Assembly: GCF_937958065.1 (NCBI RefSeq)
Contig: NZ_CALFXI010000111.1
Span: forward strand, 62,001 to 126,000
Direction of reading: 5' to 3'
Source: an uncultured Steroidobacter sp.
GTDB taxonomy: Bacteria > Pseudomonadota > Gammaproteobacteria > Steroidobacterales > Steroidobacteraceae
Length of the DNA: 64,000 bases
The notes beneath the pieces were generated by a model. That model saw only the letters and a list, made by a program, of their open reading frames with translations, had not been told where the DNA came from and searched no databases. Position numbers and translations under genes: made by a program. Positions 1 to 7,689 of this stretch are shown in pieces (the stretch's first letter is position 1; every line of letters starts with the position of its first letter).

Positions 1-606
1 CTGGCGTGCGCGACGAACTCAGAAGAAGCCGCGCTGTGTGAGCGCGCGGGTGTTCACGCGATCGTCGCTCAAGGAGTGGAGGCGGGCGGTCATCGAGGTG
101 TGTTCGAGCCGGAGCGGGGCGACGATGGCATCGGTACATTCGCTTTGGTTCGGATGCTGGCGAAACAATGCAGTCTGCCCATCATTGCGGCGGGCGGCAT
201 CATGGATGGGCGTGGCATCGTCGCTGCCATGGCCTTGGGTGCAGCCGGCGTGCAGATGGGCACAGCCTTCGTGCTCTGTCCGGAGTCTTCCGCGAACGCT
301 GCCTATCGAGAGCAAATGAAGAGCGAGCGCGCGCGACACACTCGCATCACGGCCGCAATCTCCGGTCGCGGCGCCCGAGGTCTGCCGAATCGGATGTACG
401 AGCTCCTCAAGGATGGCGCGCCTGCGTTGCCGGACTATCCGATCGCCTACGATGCCGCTAAGGCGCTGCACGCGGCCGCGAGCGCGCAGGGAAATCATGA
501 GTTCGCAGCGTACTGGGCTGGCCAGGGTGCGCCGCTAGCCCGCGAATTGCCTGCCGCCGTGCTGTTGAGCCAGCTCGTCCAGGAGTGGCATGCAGCAAGC
601 CGGTGA
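1..606 (+). CDS. nitronate monooxygenase (2-nitropropane dioxygenase family), 5' truncated by window edge
   Basis: The reading frame is open from base 1 to the TGA at 604-606, so the N-terminal half lies outside the window. The translated part carries AIVAQGVEAGGHRG, a signature of class I nitronate monooxygenases, then IIAAGGIMDGRGIVAAMALGA and GVQMGTAFVLCPES, the phosphate-binding end of the FMN TIM barrel. These enzymes oxidise alkyl nitronates using FMN and are cytosolic. The gene ends 42 bases before the methyltransferase at 649, so the two may be cotranscribed. The family is clear; the physiological substrate cannot be told from sequence. Confidence 0.85.
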   Translation: MACATNSEEAALCERAGVHAIVAQGVEAGGHRGVFEPERGDDGIGTFALVRMLAKQCSLPIIAAGGIMDGRGIVAAMALGAAGVQMGTAFVLCPESSANAAYREQMKSERARHTRITAAISGRGARGLPNRMYELLKDGAPALPDYPIAYDAAKALHAAASAQGNHEFAAYWAGQGAPLARELPAAVLLSQLVQEWHAASR

Positions 607-648
607 CGGCGTAGAATCGAACGCATTCCGATAGCGAACGAGGAATAC

Positions 649-1482
649 GTGATCGAAGCGCCGACGCTGGCCAGCCAGGATGGGCGGCTTCACTGTCGTC
701 TTTGCGGGGGCACGCTGCAGAGGCGCTTCCGCCGGCGGGTGCTCGAAAAGTACGACGTAGCCTATTTGCAATGCGAGCAGTGCCGGTCATTGCAGACCGA
801 GCCGCCGTATTGGCTCGATGAGGCGTATCGCGAGAACAACTTGTCTCATCTCGATACGGGCGCGGCGCAACGCAATCTGCACAACCTCGCCGCGTGCTGG
901 TCGATTGCCAAAGTCCTGCGGCTGAGCAATGTGCTGGATGTCGGCGGCGGCGACGGCCTGTTATGCCGGCTGTTGCGCGACTACCAGATCAATTGCTTCG
1001 TGCACGATCGTTATGCGAAGCCGAGCTACGCGCAAGGTTTCGATGTTCCAGACTTCACCACGCCGGAGTTGATCCTCGCCTTCGAGGTGTTCGAACACTA
1101 TCCTCAGCCGCGCGATGAGCTGGATGCGCTGTTCGAACCGGAACCCCTGGCGCTGCTGGCCAGCACGGCGATCTACACGGATCAGGGCGAGGACTGGTGG
1201 TATCTGGCCTCGGACGCCGGCCAGCATGTGTTCTTTTATAGCCGCTCGGCGCTGGATCGGGTGGCGCGCGACCATCGCTACGACCTGCTGACCAGCGGCG
1301 GATATTTGTTATTTCTTCGGCACGGCTCGTTCAGCGCCACGCAACGGGCGCTGGCCAGGCTCGTGCTGAAATCTACAGCAAGGCGACTGACGCAGGCGCT
1401 GCTGGCCATGCGCTCTGCGGACGGCGTGCGGAAGGATCACCTGCGGCAGACGGAAAAATCGAGTTCAGGCCGACGCGGCTGA
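649..1482 (+). CDS. class I SAM-dependent methyltransferase with N-terminal zinc ribbon
   Basis: 277 residues from a GTG start. Four cysteines at residues 16, 19, 42 and 45 form a CxxC...CxxC zinc ribbon, a module often found before methyltransferases of sugar and small-molecule pathways. The SAM-binding motif VLDVGGGDG is at about 95-103, and FEVFEHYPQPRDEL matches the post-II region of Methyltransf_23-type domains. No signal peptide or membrane segment is seen. Its 3' end overlaps the convergent LacI-type gene by 18 bases. The substrate is unknown. Confidence 0.8.
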   Translation: MIEAPTLASQDGRLHCRLCGGTLQRRFRRRVLEKYDVAYLQCEQCRSLQTEPPYWLDEAYRENNLSHLDTGAAQRNLHNLAACWSIAKVLRLSNVLDVGGGDGLLCRLLRDYQINCFVHDRYAKPSYAQGFDVPDFTTPELILAFEVFEHYPQPRDELDALFEPEPLALLASTAIYTDQGEDWWYLASDAGQHVFFYSRSALDRVARDHRYDLLTSGGYLLFLRHGSFSATQRALARLVLKSTARRLTQALLAMRSADGVRKDHLRQTEKSSSGRRG

Positions 1483-2640
1483 ATCGGCGGGGGCGGCTCG
1501 TCGCGCGCGCCGTGGCGGCGCGGCGCTCGATTCGCGTTCGATGAGCGTGCACGGCAGGACCTTCTGCCGTCGTTTGTTTTCGTCGCCGTCGTCGGCGATC
1601 GAGGCGGCATGCAACATGCGGATGGCGCTTCGTGCCATTTCGGCGATGGGCTGGCGCGCGGTCGTGATCGCGGGTGAAACGATCGATGCAATGGGAGTGT
1701 CGTCGAACCCGACGACGGTGAGATCGTCGGGCACGATCAGACGATGACGATGTGCGATCGAGATCGCGGCGGCGGCCATGTCGTCGTTGCAGGCGATGAT
1801 GGCGGTGCACTCGCGGCACGACTGCAGAATGCGCTCGGTGGCTTCCAGTCCGGATTGGAACGTGAAAAACCCCTGCTCGACCGGGCATTCCCGGATTCCG
1901 GCCAGGGCCATCGCTCGCAGATGTCCCTGCAGCCGTTCGTTACCGCCCTTGGACGCGGGATCGCCCGCAATGAAAGTGATGTGACGATGGCCGAGCTCGA
2001 TGAGCCGCGCCGTCATGCGGCCGGCAATGTCGAAATGATCGGCGGACACACTGAACGGATGAATGTCCAGATTCGCGGGCGAGATCGCGACCCAGCGTGC
2101 CTTTGCCTGCAGCAGCAGCTCGATCACTTCGGGGGCGTCGCAGGCCGGCGAGGGCAATAGAAACGAATTCACGCCACTGCGCAGCAGCGATTCGATTTCG
2201 GCGGTGTGCTCATGCGTGTCGGCATCGGCCGTCAATGTGAGCTGCATGCCGAGCTTGCTGGACTCCTTGAGCGCACCGGTCAGCAATTCGCTCAGAAACG
2301 CCTGGCTGGGATTGGAATACACCAGGGCGACGCGCGACGGCCCCGACCCAGCCAATGCGCGGGCGGAAACATTCAGCCGATAATTGAGTTTCTTGACGGC
2401 GGCGAAAACGCGCTCTTGCAGCGGAGCGCGCACCAGATGGCCACCCCGCAGGACCCGAGAAACGGTCATGCGCGACACGCCGGCTTCCTCCGCCACATCG
2501 TCGATTGTGACTTCTTGTATCTGACGGCGGGGTCGCCGTTTGTCCTGCGTAGCCAGCGCTGTCTCCGCCGAGTGGACCGCAGCGCGAGGATGCGCTGCGG
2601 CTCGGCGAGGCGTCAAGACTGCGATGACAGCGGGCGTCAA
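1465..2640 (-). CDS. LacI-family transcriptional regulator
   Basis: About 391 residues. The N-terminal DNA-binding domain reads VTIDDVAEEAGVSRMTVSRV (residues about 44-63), the LacI helix-turn-helix, followed by the hinge helix region with NVSARALAGSGPSRVALVY. The rest is a periplasmic-binding-protein-like sensor domain ending in ITTARQPIAEMARSAIRML. No ATG precedes the HTH in frame. The upstream-most start is a TTG whose bases overlap the stop of the upstream olsF-like gene (TTGA), which suggests translational coupling; a second TTG at 2616 is possible. About 43 residues precede the HTH, so the true start is uncertain. The effector is unknown. Confidence 0.85.
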   Translation of the reverse strand: MTPAVIAVLTPRRAAAHPRAAVHSAETALATQDKRRPRRQIQEVTIDDVAEEAGVSRMTVSRVLRGGHLVRAPLQERVFAAVKKLNYRLNVSARALAGSGPSRVALVYSNPSQAFLSELLTGALKESSKLGMQLTLTADADTHEHTAEIESLLRSGVNSFLLPSPACDAPEVIELLLQAKARWVAISPANLDIHPFSVSADHFDIAGRMTARLIELGHRHITFIAGDPASKGGNERLQGHLRAMALAGIRECPVEQGFFTFQSGLEATERILQSCRECTAIIACNDDMAAAAISIAHRHRLIVPDDLTVVGFDDTPIASIVSPAITTARQPIAEMARSAIRMLHAASIADDGDENKRRQKVLPCTLIERESSAAPPRRARRAAPADSAASA

Positions 2641-4427
2641 CCGCGTGCGGCGGCGGTGCTCCGAGTGGCGGCCAGGAAGGACTCGGCGGCATCCCGGCCC
2701 ATGTATTTATTGAGCTCGCGTGGCTCGACCCGGGCCAGATCGACCACGATCATGCCGTCGAGCACATGGCTGAAGCTGGCGTCGACGTTGAAGCCGACCA
2801 CGCGCGCCCCGAGCTTCAGGTACTGGCGCAGCAGCACCGGCACGCCCTTGCCATCGGGCTCGATCTTTTCCATCAGTTGCGACAGTCCGTCGAGATCGCC
2901 GAGGCCGGCCAGATCGCCGCTCAATGCCGCCAGCGAGTGGGTGCGACGGAACGGCCGCCGCGGTTTGATCAATTGCGCCAGCCGGTGATCGAAGCAGCGG
3001 CGTTTGATGAAGTCCACCAGCAGCGCCTGGGAGTGCGGCCGGTAGTCGGCGCTCATGCTCACCGGGCCGATCAGGACGTGATAGCGCGGATGCCGGGCGA
3101 CATACTGAGCAATGCCTTTCCACAGCAGCAGCAGGGCGCCGAAGTTACGTTGCTGTTCCGGCACGACGAAGGAACGCCCCAGCTCCAGCGCGTTTCCAAC
3201 GGCGCGCAGGAACGGCGCGCCGTAAGAAAACAAGGAATGCGTATAGAGCCCGCGCCGCCCGTGCCGGGCCAGAATCTCATCCACGTGGCCGATCCGGTAC
3301 GCACCCATGATCGTGCGCTGCTGCGGATCCCACGAGAACATGTGGACGTAATGCTCGTCGTACTGGTCGAGGTCACGGCTGCGTCCGGTCCCTTCATCGA
3401 CCGCTCGGAAGGCGATCTCGCGCAGCCGGCCGATTTCACGCAAGGTCCAGGGGATCTGCTGCGCTCGAGCAAACATCACCCGGGCGCCCTGGGCGACAGC
3501 GAGCACGTTCTCTGGCGGCAGATTGTTGATCTCCGCTTCCAGCAAGGAGGGACTGACCGGCTCGGCGGTGGGTTCCGGCGTGCGTGTGGCCCGTCGCGGC
3601 ACGGTGCGATGAGCTTCCAATGCGTACGTGGTCAATCGCAGCGAGCGCGCAAGTGACACATCGTCGGCTTGATCCGCGAGTGTGCTTGCCTTGATGGGGC
3701 GCCCCACGGTGACCGGGATCACGCGATTGCGTTTGTTCAGCAACTCGTGCGATAGCATCACAGTGCGCATGCGCGGGTGAAGCAGGCCGAGGGTCTGGAA
3801 GATCGAGCTGTTGCCGCCACCGAAGTGCAGTGGCACGACCGGGCACTCGCACATTCGCAGGAAGCGCGCCGCCGTTGGATTCCAGGGCGGATCGCAGACG
3901 CGGCCGTTGGAAAGATGCAGGTGGGAAACGGCGCCGGCAGGAAACAGGACGATCAGTCCGCCCTCATGCACATGCCGAAGCGCGGCCCGCATGCCTCGAA
4001 CATTGGCCTTTGCCGCTCGGGCGCCACCGAAAGCATCGACCGGGATGATCGCGTCTCGCAGCTCGGGAATCCGTTGCAACAGTTGATTGCCAATGAGCTT
4101 GCTGTCGTCTCGCAGGCCGAGCAGCAACTGGATCAGATACAGGCCTTCGAGTCCGCCGTAGGGATGATTCGCTACGATCGCGACCGGCCCGCGTTCGGGA
4201 ATGTGCGCGAGCCGGGCCGCATCCAGCTCGAAACGAACCTGCAATATTTCGAGCGCTTCGCGGGCGAACTGCGCTGGCGACAGATCGCGTCCGGCAAGCT
4301 GTCGGTGGATGTTGGCCAGCCGCTGCAGCGCGAGCGCGCGCTCGGCGACATTGAGAATGAGAGGACCGACGGCGGGAACGCGTTTCAGCGGTCCCGTGAG
4401 TTCGAACGGTGACGCGGAGATCGGCAT
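2637..4427 (-). CDS. olsF: bifunctional ornithine-lipid-synthase-like acyltransferase (OlsF-type fusion)
   Basis: 596 residues from the ATG at 4427; an in-frame GTG lies two codons upstream. The N-terminal half is a PlsC/OlsA-like O-acyltransferase with VAIVANHPYGGLEG (about 82-95). The C-terminal half matches the OlsB/hemolysin N-acyltransferase family, with GAYRIGHVDEILARHGRRG, a long ELGRSFVVPEQQR motif and YHVLIGPVSMSADYRP. Fused proteins of this order are known as OlsF, where the C-terminal part N-acylates ornithine with a 3-hydroxy acyl chain and the N-terminal part adds the second acyl chain, giving phosphorus-free membrane lipids. Assignment is by domain order and motifs; acceptor specificity is inferred. 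Confidence 0.7.
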   Translation of the reverse strand: MPISASPFELTGPLKRVPAVGPLILNVAERALALQRLANIHRQLAGRDLSPAQFAREALEILQVRFELDAARLAHIPERGPVAIVANHPYGGLEGLYLIQLLLGLRDDSKLIGNQLLQRIPELRDAIIPVDAFGGARAAKANVRGMRAALRHVHEGGLIVLFPAGAVSHLHLSNGRVCDPPWNPTAARFLRMCECPVVPLHFGGGNSSIFQTLGLLHPRMRTVMLSHELLNKRNRVIPVTVGRPIKASTLADQADDVSLARSLRLTTYALEAHRTVPRRATRTPEPTAEPVSPSLLEAEINNLPPENVLAVAQGARVMFARAQQIPWTLREIGRLREIAFRAVDEGTGRSRDLDQYDEHYVHMFSWDPQQRTIMGAYRIGHVDEILARHGRRGLYTHSLFSYGAPFLRAVGNALELGRSFVVPEQQRNFGALLLLWKGIAQYVARHPRYHVLIGPVSMSADYRPHSQALLVDFIKRRCFDHRLAQLIKPRRPFRRTHSLAALSGDLAGLGDLDGLSQLMEKIEPDGKGVPVLLRQYLKLGARVVGFNVDASFSHVLDGMIVVDLARVEPRELNKYMGRDAAESFLAATRSTAAARG

Positions 4428-4544
4428 CGACACTCAAGCTCACGCCTTGGATGGCGCGTAACTTAGTGGGCGAACATGACAGCCGCGTTGCGATCGGAGA
4501 GGCCGAGCGCAGGTCGACGTGCCGGCCGAGGACGAGTTGCCGGT

Positions 4545-5099
4545 TCAGTTGTGCACCGAGGTTTGCTTGAGGGGCGCCTTGGCGTAGGTGGTCGAGCGCT
4601 GTGGCCGCTCGTGAGCGGGCTCGCCGCCGCCGTCGTCATCGGTCGAGCTGATCAGTCGGATGCGCAGGTCGGCATAGGTCTTTACCAGCGAGCTGCGCAC
4701 GCTTTCCACGTCGGTGCCCATGAGCTCGGCGATCTCGCTATGTTTCTTGCCGAGCTTGAAGTGGCGCAGGATCAGATAATCGCGCTCCGGCAATTCCCGC
4801 AGATAGCACTCCATCGTGGCTTCCTCGGAAGGCCGCGATTGAACGCCGAGGCTGGCGAGCTCGTTGACGGCGCGTTCAATGATGGGTCGCGCATCGACAT
4901 CATCGTCGGTCTCCGAGAGCTCGCGAAGATCGGCGGCGGTACGCTCGAGGATGTGACTGACCGGATCCCTGGGCAATCCCAGATCACGGGCGAGGCGGGT
5001 GCTGGCGGTGGACTCGGCGCCCCGAGCTCCTCGGATCCATTCCAGCCAGTGGCGCACTGTGCGTCGCAGCGACCTCATCTCTTCTTCGAATGCCGGCAT
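4545..5099 (-). CDS. sigma-70 region-4-like helix-turn-helix protein
   Basis: 184 residues from the ATG at 5099. A longer frame begins with TTG at 5138, which is less likely. The C-terminal third reads LRELPERDYLILRHFKLGKK followed by HSEIAELMGTDVESVRSSLV, a typical sigma region 4 / LuxR-like HTH. No convincing sigma region 2 is seen in the N-terminal half, which is helical and charged and carries a Trp-rich segment (RRTVRHWLEWIRGARG). It could therefore be a divergent ECF-like factor or a stand-alone region-4 regulator. The acidic tail has SSTDDDGGGEP. It stands alone, divergent from the AAC(3)-like gene across about 120 bases. Confidence 0.6.
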   Translation of the reverse strand: MPAFEEEMRSLRRTVRHWLEWIRGARGAESTASTRLARDLGLPRDPVSHILERTAADLRELSETDDDVDARPIIERAVNELASLGVQSRPSEEATMECYLRELPERDYLILRHFKLGKKHSEIAELMGTDVESVRSSLVKTYADLRIRLISSTDDDGGGEPAHERPQRSTTYAKAPLKQTSVHN

Positions 5100-5222
5100 G
5101 GGCTTGGCCTTGGCTTGAGGTATATAACGCCAACACAAAGCCTAGATGATTTCGGCAGTAAGGCACAATACGTGTGACAGGCGTTTCATACGCCCGATGT
5201 CCGGTCCGCAGAGAGGACGACG

Positions 5223-6026
5223 ATGTTTCAAATGTTGAGCAGGAAGGAGGTGGCCGCACAGCTGAGTCACCTCGGCGTGAAGCGCGGCGGCGTGTTGCTG
5301 GTTCATACGTCTTTTCGCGCCGTGCGCCCGATCGAAGGCGGGCCCTTGGGTTTGATCGAAGCGCTCCGGGATGCGCTGGGGCCCGAAGGCACGTTGGTGA
5401 TGCCGTCGTGGACCGAGCTGGATGACGAGCCTTTCGATGCAGCGAGCACCCCGAGCGCGCGCGATCTGGGCGTCGTCGCGCAAACGTTCTGGCGACTGCC
5501 GGGTGTTCGGCGCAGCGATCACTTTCATGCGTTCGCAGCGTCGGGCCCGCAGGCGGAAGTCATCACGGCGGATCCGTTACCATTGCCGCCGCATATTCCA
5601 GCCAGTCCGGTGGGCCGAGTGCATGACCTCGATGGGCAGGTGCTGTTGCTCGGTGTGGGCCACGATGCAAACACCACGTTGCATCTGGCGGAGCTGATCG
5701 CAGATGTTCCTTATCGGACGCCGAGCTACTGCACGGTGCTGGAGAACGGCCGTGCGAAGCGCGTCGATTACGCCGAAAACAATCATTGTTGCGAGCGCTT
5801 CGCGCTGGCCGACGACTGGTTGCGGGCGCGCGGGCTGCAGGCAGAGGGGCGGGTGGGACAGGCTGGCGCTCGCCTGGCCAGATCGCGCGACATCGTCAAC
5901 GTCGCGCTCCAATACCTGTCCGTGAACCCGCTGCTATTTCTGCATCCCGTCGGCGCGGGATGTGAGGAGTGCGAGGCAGCTCATCAAACCGTCGGCGCAG
6001 CTCCTTTCATCAAGAACACCGGTTGA
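5223..6026 (+). CDS. AAC(3)-family aminoglycoside N-acetyltransferase-like protein
   Basis: 267 residues, close to the family's usual 260-280. The family pattern is present: GVLLVHTSFRAV near residue 27, GTLVMPSWT, a SDHFHAFAASG segment, and GVGHDANTTLHLAELIADVPY in the central acetyl-CoA/aminoglycoside region. A GAGAGGACG Shine-Dalgarno-like stretch precedes the ATG. The AAC(3) fold uses acetyl-CoA to modify the 3-amino group of aminoglycosides, but many chromosomal members act on other amines, so resistance should not be assumed. The 3' end overlaps the convergent small gene by 43 bases. Confidence 0.8.
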   Translation: MFQMLSRKEVAAQLSHLGVKRGGVLLVHTSFRAVRPIEGGPLGLIEALRDALGPEGTLVMPSWTELDDEPFDAASTPSARDLGVVAQTFWRLPGVRRSDHFHAFAASGPQAEVITADPLPLPPHIPASPVGRVHDLDGQVLLLGVGHDANTTLHLAELIADVPYRTPSYCTVLENGRAKRVDYAENNHCCERFALADDWLRARGLQAEGRVGQAGARLARSRDIVNVALQYLSVNPLLFLHPVGAGCEECEAAHQTVGAAPFIKNTG

Positions 6027-6265
6027 TTGGCCGCCTTCGAGGACACGCTGATCCATTGCCACGCATCGATGGTCTGCGGCAGCTCCGCGCCGCTTTCATC
6101 GATCAGCTCGCAGCCGCTGTTGTGATGGCTCACGCTCTGCGCGGCGGCGTCCGCCGAGGGGAACGAGCCGACGAATTCGTCGTTGAGCCATAGCTCGCAG
6201 CTCATTCCATCGCCACTGGCAGCTCTGATGGTCAGCGTTCCGGCGGGAATGACAGTGGCGTACAT
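5984..6265 (-). CDS. small protein of unknown function
   Basis: 93 residues from an ATG preceded by GGAGG at ideal spacing; this decides the start over the longer open frame that reaches 6364. The sequence begins MYATVIPAGTLTIRAASGDG and continues with ELWLNDEFVGSFPSADAAA, suggesting a small beta-rich cytosolic domain. No signal peptide, membrane segment or known motif is seen. It overlaps the end of the AAC(3)-like gene tail to tail. I do not recognise the family. Confidence 0.6.
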   Translation of the reverse strand: MYATVIPAGTLTIRAASGDGMSCELWLNDEFVGSFPSADAAAQSVSHHNSGCELIDESGAELPQTIDAWQWISVSSKAANQPVFLMKGAAPTV

Positions 6266-6415
6266 GAGAACCTCCGTCCGCTTGTGTCGCTGTTGTCGGA
6301 GGTCAAACCATATGCCTGCTGCCGTTGGTTTTACAATCGGTTTTCCGTAGGAGAACGGCGACAAATTGGCGTCGGCGCATCAGGGGGTCCTGTCAGACGG
6401 CGCCGAGAGCAGCGA

Positions 6416-6435
6416 TGCATAACGTATGTTATGCA
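6416..6435. promoter_or_regulatory. 20-bp palindrome, operator-like
   Basis: TGCATAAC-gtat-GTTATGCA is a perfect 8-bp inverted repeat with a 4-base centre. It lies in the 294-base gap (6266-6559) upstream of the small protein at 5984-6265 and downstream of the coiled-coil gene. Its AT-rich arms stand out in GC-rich DNA. It could be an operator for the small gene; the regulator is unknown. Confidence 0.4.
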
Positions 6436-6521
6436 GATACGGGACGAGTAGTTGCGCGGACTTGGGTGAAGCAGGCGCGGCTTGGTATCGACTTCCGCGC
6501 CGCGCGTGGCGACTGTGGTTT

Positions 6522-6551
6522 GTACGCGCCATTCGTTCGAATGGCGCGTAC
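6522..6551. terminator. 14-bp perfect hairpin after the coiled-coil gene
   Basis: GTACGCGCCATTCG-tt-CGAATGGCGCGTAC forms a 14-bp stem with a 2-base apex, eight bases beyond the stop of the minus-strand gene at 6560. No T-run follows on either strand, so it is either a weak or factor-assisted terminator or an mRNA 3'-end stabiliser. Confidence 0.5.
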
Positions 6552-6559
6552 TGGCAATC

Positions 6560-7303
6560 TTACTTCTTGCCGTTCTTGCCCTTGGGCTCGTCCTTGGCCT
6601 CTTCGGTGAGCGACTTGTCGAGCTCGGGCAGCACCGGCAGGTCCTTCTCGTCCTGCAGCAGCGGCTTGAGCTGCTCGTGCAGCTTGCTGGCCAGCTGATG
6701 GGTCTCGGTGTAGGCCGCGACCAGCTTGGCATTCTTCTCGTTGGCCTTGGTGAGCTGCTCGTCGGTCTGCTGCTTTTCCTTGCGCAGCGTCGCCATGTTG
6801 CTCTCGGCCAGACGGCGGCCCTCGGCCTCGTCCTGCTTCTCCTTGCGCAGCGCCTTGAGCTTCTTCACGACGTTCTCGGGCGTGTCGGCGAGCGCGGCAT
6901 TGATGGCCTTGACCGCCTTGTCCTTCTCGGCCACGACGCTCTTTATCTGCTGCATTTCTTTGGTGAAGTTGGCGCGCTCGATCTCGATCTGGCGAGTGGC
7001 GTTCTCCTGGGCCAGACGGATTTCAGCGGCCGTAGTCTCGGCGACCGTGCGGGCCTTCTCGGCGGCCTGCAGCTTCTTCTCCATTTCGGAGATCGCCTGC
7101 TTGGCTTCCTGGCGCGCGGTGGCGACGCTGGAGTCGGCTTCGGCGATCTTCTTGATGACGGCGTCAAGCGCTACTTTGAGTTCTTCCTGAGAGCAGTTGG
7201 GATCCAGCTTCAAGGCGTCGGTCGCCGACCGCATCAAAATCTGCTTGCTGATCGCAAGCTCTTTCCAAACTTTCAACTGCAGCTCAAGTTGCGCTTGTTC
7301 CAC
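6560..7303 (-). CDS. coiled-coil protein of unknown function
   Basis: 247 residues from a GTG at 7303 with AGGAAG seven to eight bases upstream; the open frame extends upstream but codes for low-quality sequence. From about residue 40 to 215 the protein is almost continuous charged heptads rich in E, K, A and Q (for example SEMEKKLQAAEKARTVAETT), so it is a long coiled coil. The C-terminus is acidic then lysine-rich (DEPKGKNGKK). There is no signal peptide or membrane segment. It is a single-gene unit flanked by a strong hairpin. Function unknown; a scaffold or filament-forming role is only a possibility. Confidence 0.7.
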   Translation of the reverse strand: MEQAQLELQLKVWKELAISKQILMRSATDALKLDPNCSQEELKVALDAVIKKIAEADSSVATARQEAKQAISEMEKKLQAAEKARTVAETTAAEIRLAQENATRQIEIERANFTKEMQQIKSVVAEKDKAVKAINAALADTPENVVKKLKALRKEKQDEAEGRRLAESNMATLRKEKQQTDEQLTKANEKNAKLVAAYTETHQLASKLHEQLKPLLQDEKDLPVLPELDKSLTEEAKDEPKGKNGKK

Positions 7304-7689
7304 ATTCACTTCCTGGGGTTGGTTACGGGGAGTAGACAAAACGTAGCTCGCCAATAAAGGCCAATAATCGGTCAGACCAGACAGAGGGATTTTTTCGGGG
7401 CGCGGATTGTAAGCCAAAACGCGGCCGCGTGGACCGCCTCTAACACGGGTTTCACCGCGAAATTCGACTCGATGTGGGGCCGGATTCGCACTCAATTCGC
7501 TGCCACTTCGCCTCATGCGTGCCTGGCGGATTTGACCGCGGCACGTCCGGACGCCCGCCAGAGGTGGGGCCCGGCCTGCAAAATCCAAGGCTTAGGCGAA
7601 AAAATTGTTCCTGGTCATACGTCGCGGCCCGGCTTCGGCCGGCTCCACGGGCAGCGGCCTGGCGTCCGAAAAATCCGTTGGACTCCTGG
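7304..7689. other. gene-free stretch between two minus-strand genes
   Basis: 386 bases with no convincing gene. It should hold the promoter of the coiled-coil gene (minus strand) and the 3' end of the diguanylate cyclase mRNA. A short CCGGC-cgaa-GCCGG hairpin lies at about 7630-7645. Open frames here are off-frame continuations of flanking genes with no coding character. Confidence 0.5.
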
